Positions 5,547 to 9,842 of a stretch of 9,842 nucleotides of DNA are shown piece after piece. Origin of the DNA: an uncultured Propionibacteriaceae bacterium (GTDB lineage Bacteria > Actinomycetota > Actinomycetes > Propionibacteriales > Propionibacteriaceae); contig CAMCJC010000069.1 of assembly GCA_945875065.1 (NCBI GenBank), positions 1 to 9,842 on the forward strand, read 5' to 3'. Made by a program: the position numbers and the translations under genes. The notes below the pieces were generated by a model that ran no database searches, had not been told where the DNA came from, and saw nothing but the letters and a program-made list of their open reading frames with translations. Each line of letters opens with the position of its first letter. Within the stretch, counting starts at the first letter, position 1.

Positions 5547-6938
5547 ATGAGTGCACCGACCGATCCATACGATTACGACGGCGACCAGCAAGAACTGGTC
5601 GAGCGACATTCCCTGCGCCGCGTCGCGGGGATGCGCACCGAGCTCCAGGACGTCTCCGAGGTAGAGTACCGGCAACTTAGACTGGAACGCGTCGTGCTGG
5701 TCTCGGTGTGGACCAGCGGCACCCAGCAAGACGCAGACAACGCGATGGCAGAGTTGAAGCTCTTAGCCGAGACCGCCGGCTCCGAGGTGCTGGAGGCGCT
5801 GGTGCAACGTCGCGCCCACCCTGACCCGGCAACCTACATCGGGCGCGGCAAAGTTGAGGAGGTCGCCGAGGTGGTCCGCGCCACCGGCGCCGATACCGTG
5901 ATCTGCGATGGCGAGCTAGAGCCTGCCCAGCTGCGCAACCTGGAGGATCGCGTTGGAGTCAAGGTCGTCGACCGGACCGCCCTGATCCTGGACATCTTCG
6001 CCTCGCATGCCAAGTCCGCTGAAGGTAAGGCGCAGGTCGAGTTGGCGCAGCTGCAATACCTGAAGCAGCGTCTGAGGGGCTGGGGCGGCAACCTGTCGCG
6101 CCAGGCCGGAGGCCGCGCCGCAGGAGGAGCTGGAATCGGCGGTCGCGGGCCTGGCGAGACCAAGCTTGAGACCGACCGGCGGCGCATCCACCATCGCATC
6201 GCTCAGCTTAGGCGCCGCCTGAGACAACTTGATGTGACGCGCGAGGGCAAGCGGGCCGAGCGCCGCCGTCACCAGGTGCCGAGCGTCGCGATCGTCGGCT
6301 ATACCAACGCCGGGAAGTCGTCATTGCTTAACCGGCTGACGGGGGCCGGCGTGCTGGTCGAGGATGCCCTGTTCGCGACTCTGGATCCGACGACCCGCCG
6401 CTCTCAAACCAGCGACGGCCGCGTGTTCACCCTGACCGACACCGTCGGGTTCGTCCGACACCTGCCGCACGACCTTGTCGAGGCGTTCCGCTCCACCCTC
6501 GAAGAGTCCGCCACCGCCGACCTGTTGCTGCACGTCGTCGACGCCGCCGACCCCGACCCGGAGGGCCAGATCGCCGCCGTCCGCCAAGTCCTGGCGGAGA
6601 TCGGGGCGCTCGAGGTCCCCGAGCTGTTGGTGTGTAACAAGGCAGACAAGGCGGACGCGGAAACCCTCCTCGCCCTGCGCGCCAACCATCCAGGGTGCGT
6701 GATCGTCTCCGCCCGCGATGGCCGGGGTATCGAAGAGCTTGCGCGGGCCGTCGAGGAACGGTTGCCGAGCCCTGATGTCGCCGTATCCGCGCTAGTCCCG
6801 TACGTTCGCGGCGACCTCATGGACAAGATCCACAAAGCAGGGGCTATCGATGAACTCGAATGCACCGTCGACGGGACCAGGGTCACCGCCCGCGTACACC
6901 CGGGGCTCGCAAGCGAACTCGAGCCGTATCTTGTCTGA
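5547..6938 (+). CDS. hflX: Ribosome-associated GTPase HflX
   Basis: GTPase that binds the 50S subunit and splits stalled ribosomes under stress; in mycobacteria it has been linked to ribosome response in macrolide tolerance or hypoxia. The 463 residues hold the N-terminal HflX domain (about 45-180, with TYIGRGKVEE at 97-106 and the segment around LDIFASHAKSAEGKAQVE), then a Gly-rich loop and basic helix (185-243). The Obg-type G domain follows: G1 GYTNAGKS at 251-258, switch region DALFATLDPTTR at 273-284, G3 DTVGF at 298-302, G4 NKAD at 364-367 and a G5-like SARDG at 388-392. A short C-terminal domain follows the G domain. No Shine-Dalgarno sequence is seen before the ATG; CACAAT at 5532-5537 might be a -10 element. 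Its stop overlaps the probable start of the helicase gene, suggesting translational coupling. Confidence 0.96.
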   Translation: MSAPTDPYDYDGDQQELVERHSLRRVAGMRTELQDVSEVEYRQLRLERVVLVSVWTSGTQQDADNAMAELKLLAETAGSEVLEALVQRRAHPDPATYIGRGKVEEVAEVVRATGADTVICDGELEPAQLRNLEDRVGVKVVDRTALILDIFASHAKSAEGKAQVELAQLQYLKQRLRGWGGNLSRQAGGRAAGGAGIGGRGPGETKLETDRRRIHHRIAQLRRRLRQLDVTREGKRAERRRHQVPSVAIVGYTNAGKSSLLNRLTGAGVLVEDALFATLDPTTRRSQTSDGRVFTLTDTVGFVRHLPHDLVEAFRSTLEESATADLLLHVVDAADPDPEGQIAAVRQVLAEIGALEVPELLVCNKADKADAETLLALRANHPGCVIVSARDGRGIEELARAVEERLPSPDVAVSALVPYVRGDLMDKIHKAGAIDELECTVDGTRVTARVHPGLASELEPYLV

Positions 6939-8928
6939 GCTTGCGGACCGGATCCTGCAGGCGTCAATCTCCGGGATTAAGGGCGGCGAACGGCCGGGCC
7001 AGCAGGCGATGGTCGCTGCCATCTCAGACGCGCTCGCCGAGGGCATTCACCTACTGGTGCAGGCCGGCACCGGCACCGGTAAGTCGCTCGGCTATCTCGC
7101 GCCCGCCCTGGCCCGCATCGTGGAGCACGACGACCGGGTCGTGGTGGCAACCGCCACCCTGGCGTTGCAGGCGCAGCTAGCAAACTCCGACATTCCCGCC
7201 GCCCTCGAAGCGGTGGAGAAAGTCACCGGCAGGCGACCCAGCGCCAGCGTCCTGAAGGGGCGTACCAACTACGCGTGCCTGTACAAGGTGCGTGACGGCC
7301 TCGTCGAGGCCGGGCAAGGCAGTCTCATTGGGGCGGCCGACCTAGAGGAGACGAAGTCGGAGCAGTCACCGTCACGCCTGGGGGTCGAGGTCCTGGCGCT
7401 GCGTGAGTGGATCGATGAGGAGCTCGCCTCAGGGGGTGGCGGTGACCGCGACGACGCCCCCACCCACACCGCGCAGGCCTGGCAACAGGTCTCGATTCCC
7501 ACCCGCGAGTGTCTATCCAGCAAGTGCCCGTTTATCGCCGAGTGCTTCGTGGAGCGTTCCCGTTCCGCTGCGGCGGACGCTGACTTGATCGTTACCAACC
7601 ATGCGCTCGTCGCGATTGACGCCATGCACGGCCACTCCGTGCTGCCGGAACACTCCGCTCTCATCATCGACGAGGCCCACGAACTCACGAGCCGACTCAC
7701 GACCGCCGCCACGGGCGAGCTAGCCGAAGCGGCGGCCGAGCGCGTCGCGAAACGCTGCCTGACCTGGCTGGACGATGACACCGGGGCCGACCTGCTGGAG
7801 GCCATCGAGCGGCTCGGCGACGCCTTGGCCGATGCCCCCGCGCAGCGGGTCGACGGGGAAGGACAGTTCACGCTCGCCTGCGCCGCGGTGCGTGACACCG
7901 CTCGCAAGGCCGTCTCCGAGCTCACCAAGAAGAAGGACGATCCGGAATGCTCCCAGGCGCTCGGCGCGCTGGGAGAGATCTTCGACGTCGCCGAGCGGAT
8001 GGCGAAGTTGTCGGATCAGGATGTCGTATGGATCTCGCGCCCGGAGGGCCGCGGCGGTTCCGAACCAGCGCCCAGCGCCCACGTGGCGCCGCTCTCGGTC
8101 GCAGGGCTCCTGCGTGAGGAAATCTTCGGATCGGCGACAACGATCCTCACCTCCGCGACCCTCACGCTCGGCGGTAACTTTCGGGCCTTCGCGGGTAGTC
8201 TCGGGCTGTCGGCCGCCGACGAGCTGACCGACGGCCGGGAGGCCGGCGAGGAGGGCGGGTGGCGGGCGCTCGATGTCGGATCGCCGTTCGACTATGGGCG
8301 GCAGGGGATCCTGTACGCCGCATCCAGGCTTCCGAATCCGGGGCGTGACGGCCTCAGCGAGGAGATTCTCGCTGAGATCGCCCAACTGGTTTGGGCGGCT
8401 GGCGGGCGCACACTGGGTCTGTTCGCTTCGCGCCGCAACGCCGAGCAGGCGGCGGCCCACTGCCGCGAGGCCCTACCGGAGCTACGGATCCTCTGCCAAG
8501 GAGATGCCCAGCTCTCCGAGCTCCAGCGAGTGTTCAAGGACGAGCCGGAGACAAGCCTGTTCGGGACGATGTCGCTGTGGCAGGGGGTCGACGTGCCGGG
8601 GGAGACCTGCCAACTGGTGATCATCGACAAGATCCCGTTCCCGAGGCCAGACGACCCCTTGATGCAGGCGCGGAAACGTGCGGTTGACGAGGCGGGCGGT
8701 AACGGGTTCATGCAGGTGGCGGCGACACATGCCGCGCTGCTGCTGGCCCAGGGCGCCGGGCGCCTGATCCGCCGGGAGAGCGACCGCGGCGTAGTCGCGA
8801 TCCTGGATCCCCGGCTCGTGAAGGCCCGGTATGGCAGCTTCCTGGCGAGTTCGCTGCCCGGGTTTTGGCGCACTACGGACCAGGACATTGCCGCTCGCGC
8901 GCTGCTGCGACTGCGTGGGGCCGAATAG
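6931..8928 (+). CDS. DinG/XPD-like ATP-dependent DNA helicase
   Basis: Superfamily 2 helicase of the DinG/YoaA/XPD group: 5'-3' unwinding of DNA, forked or R-loop substrates, in repair or replication restart. From the TTG start it has 665 residues. A Q-like segment ERPGQQAM lies near 21-28, Walker A AGTGTGKS at 45-52 and the DEAH box at 247-250. Four cysteines, Cys116 (YACLY), Cys194, Cys199 and Cys205 (ECLSSKCPFIAECF), form the likely 4Fe-4S cluster. Later motifs are SATLTLGG near 408, QGVDVPGE near 551 and QGAGRLIRR near 607. I chose TTG 6931 because it overlaps the hflX stop by 8 nt and meets the start of family similarity. The ATG at 6850 would add 27 residues read within the hflX C-terminal domain. 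No clear ribosome binding site supports either start. Being last in a row behind hflX, it is likely co-transcribed. Whether it is the true DinG orthologue is uncertain. Confidence 0.9.
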   Translation: MSELADRILQASISGIKGGERPGQQAMVAAISDALAEGIHLLVQAGTGTGKSLGYLAPALARIVEHDDRVVVATATLALQAQLANSDIPAALEAVEKVTGRRPSASVLKGRTNYACLYKVRDGLVEAGQGSLIGAADLEETKSEQSPSRLGVEVLALREWIDEELASGGGGDRDDAPTHTAQAWQQVSIPTRECLSSKCPFIAECFVERSRSAAADADLIVTNHALVAIDAMHGHSVLPEHSALIIDEAHELTSRLTTAATGELAEAAAERVAKRCLTWLDDDTGADLLEAIERLGDALADAPAQRVDGEGQFTLACAAVRDTARKAVSELTKKKDDPECSQALGALGEIFDVAERMAKLSDQDVVWISRPEGRGGSEPAPSAHVAPLSVAGLLREEIFGSATTILTSATLTLGGNFRAFAGSLGLSAADELTDGREAGEEGGWRALDVGSPFDYGRQGILYAASRLPNPGRDGLSEEILAEIAQLVWAAGGRTLGLFASRRNAEQAAAHCREALPELRILCQGDAQLSELQRVFKDEPETSLFGTMSLWQGVDVPGETCQLVIIDKIPFPRPDDPLMQARKRAVDEAGGNGFMQVAATHAALLLAQGAGRLIRRESDRGVVAILDPRLVKARYGSFLASSLPGFWRTTDQDIAARALLRLRGAE

Positions 8929-8929
8929 G

Positions 8930-8967
8930 GCCGCGCGGCGCCGAAGGGGGAGACGGCACCGCGCGGC
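8930..8967. terminator. GC-rich stem-loop between convergent genes
   Basis: Arms 8930-8943 and 8954-8967 pair over 14 positions around a 10-nt loop (AAGGGGGAGA). The only imperfection pairs 8939 with 8958: it is a C-A mismatch in a plus-strand transcript but a G-U wobble in a minus-strand transcript. The hairpin is therefore better formed for the M23 peptidase mRNA than for the helicase mRNA. It starts just after the helicase stop and ends 6 nt before the end of the peptidase gene. No T-run follows on either side. Confidence 0.72.
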
Positions 8968-8973
8968 GGCTCA

Positions 8974-9834
8974 TCACATGCCGATGCCGAGCCGGTTGAG
9001 ATAGTCCATCGGATCGGTGGCGGAGTACACGTCACCGGGGGTGACGCCGGCCGGGTAGTACTCGAAGTGCAGGTGGGATCCGAAAGCGCGGCCGGTGCTG
9101 CCGACCTCACCGATCTTGTCCCCGGCCTTGACGGTTTGACCGACGGAGACCTCCTTGCTGTTCAGGTGCGCGTATAGCGTGGAGGAACCATCGGCGGCCT
9201 GAATCGCGACGTACGTGCCGGCCCAGGAACCCGCCTTGCCGGCTACGACCTTGCCGGAGGTCACCGCATAGACGGGGGTCCCGGTGGCGGCGGAGAAGTC
9301 CTGGCCCGTGTGGTAGCGGGACCAGTTGCCAGTCTTACCGAAATACGCGCCCACCCGGTAGGTGCCGGACGCCAAGGGCATGGCGGCGCCGTCGTTGCTC
9401 GCGTTGGGTGCTGTCGGTGAGCCGTTGGACGAGTTTGACTTCCTGGATGACTTGGACTTGCCGGAGGAGGCCGACTTGCTCGAAGAGCTGTCCGAGGCCG
9501 AGGTATTGGCCCGCCGCGGTTTGGAGGAACGGCGGTCATCGTCGTGCTGGGAGGACGCCGCACGCTTGGGTCGCTGGGTACGTTCCTCGTTCCGCCCGTG
9601 AGCTGAGGAGCGCTCGCTGCGTTGGCTCTTGGAACAGGAGTGTCCACTGTCAGGCTGGGCTGCTTGAGCGGGGAGGGTGTTGAGTCCTAGGGAGCCAATG
9701 CCGCCGGCCAGCACGAGTGCCGCGAGTGGACGACGCCATGGAGCAGGCGCAACGGGCACGGCGCGCCGTGGCAGGGCGCCGGGCCCGAAGGCATCGGAGC
9801 CGTGGCGGGGCTGAGGGTGCTTGCGGAGTCCCAT
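8974..9834 (-). CDS. Secreted M23 family metallopeptidase (LytM-type)
   Basis: Probable peptidoglycan endopeptidase acting outside the cytoplasmic membrane. The 286 residues start with a long basic N-region (1-35, ending in Arg-Arg at 34-35), a hydrophobic stretch at about 37-53 and a likely signal cleavage after AQA near 58. Next comes a low-complexity linker (61-150) rich in Ser (28 of 90) with 18 Lys/Arg. The C-terminal M23 domain has the full active site: His175 and Asp179 (HTGQD), His223 (YAHLNS), and His254/His256 (GSHLHFEYY). By LytM logic His175, Asp179 and His256 bind zinc and His223 and His254 are catalytic. No LysM or other wall-binding domain is seen; the basic linker may bind the wall. 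The ATG at 9834 has only 8 nt of window before it (GGAACACC), so a start further upstream outside the window cannot be excluded. It is convergent with the helicase gene. Confidence 0.92.
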   Translation of the reverse strand: MGLRKHPQPRHGSDAFGPGALPRRAVPVAPAPWRRPLAALVLAGGIGSLGLNTLPAQAAQPDSGHSCSKSQRSERSSAHGRNEERTQRPKRAASSQHDDDRRSSKPRRANTSASDSSSSKSASSGKSKSSRKSNSSNGSPTAPNASNDGAAMPLASGTYRVGAYFGKTGNWSRYHTGQDFSAATGTPVYAVTSGKVVAGKAGSWAGTYVAIQAADGSSTLYAHLNSKEVSVGQTVKAGDKIGEVGSTGRAFGSHLHFEYYPAGVTPGDVYSATDPMDYLNRLGIGM

Positions 9835-9842
9835 GGTGTTCC

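Noticed and set aside
6900..6935. LexA (SOS) box before the DinG-like gene
   Set aside because: No TCGAAC-N4-GTTCGA or close variant is present; only isolated half-site-like strings such as TCGAAC at 3652 occur in the window.
9646..9666. Lipoprotein signal at Cys67 of the M23 protein
   Set aside because: The residues before the Cys are Gly-His-Ser, not a lipobox, and the Cys lies past the hydrophobic segment and the AQA cleavage site.

Overview
This window reads as chromosomal housekeeping DNA from a GC-rich actinobacterium. The basis is the strong G/C bias at third codon positions, actinobacterial-style protein sequences (for example the MiaB radical-SAM motif GCNNTCTFCIVP), and the gene order rny-miaB-miaA-dapF-hflX-dinG-like. 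That order matches the conserved cluster usually found between recA/recX and lexA in Actinobacteria. RNase Y in this cluster points more towards a Propionibacteriales-like or related lineage than towards mycobacteria or Streptomyces, but this is a tentative inference from gene content.

Layout: (1) 1-1035, the C-terminal two thirds of RNase Y, cut by the left edge. (2) 1024-1914, an aldose-1-epimerase-like gene on the minus strand, overlapping rny tail to tail by 12 bp. (3) 1977-3425, miaB, divergent from the epimerase across a 62-bp gap. (4) A 14-bp perfect inverted repeat at 3434-3463, followed by a tiny minus-strand gene (3474-3665) resembling MT0933-like antitoxins; its start is fixed by a very good ribosome binding site. 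(5) 3759-6938, miaA, dapF and hflX in one direction with short gaps. (6) A DinG-like Fe-S helicase gene that probably starts at a TTG overlapping the hflX stop. (7) A stem-loop at 8930-8967 between convergent genes, then a secreted M23 peptidase on the minus strand reaching almost to the right edge.

How the genes relate: MiaA and MiaB act in sequence on A37 of tRNAs reading UNN codons (isopentenylation, then methylthiolation). RNase Y works on mRNA turnover and HflX on stalled or stressed ribosomes, so much of the block concerns RNA and translation. DapF supplies meso-diaminopimelate for lysine and peptidoglycan, and the M23 protein probably cuts peptidoglycan. The DinG-like helicase is a DNA or R-loop repair type enzyme. 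The sugar epimerase and the antitoxin-like gene are minus-strand guests that split the plus-strand series.

No rRNA, tRNA, CRISPR array, insertion sequence, prophage or attachment site was seen, and no stretch over 300 bases lacks a gene. I found no convincing undescribed system. The points most worth following are the orphan antitoxin-like gene inside the tRNA-modification block and the apparent lack of Shine-Dalgarno signals before several core genes.
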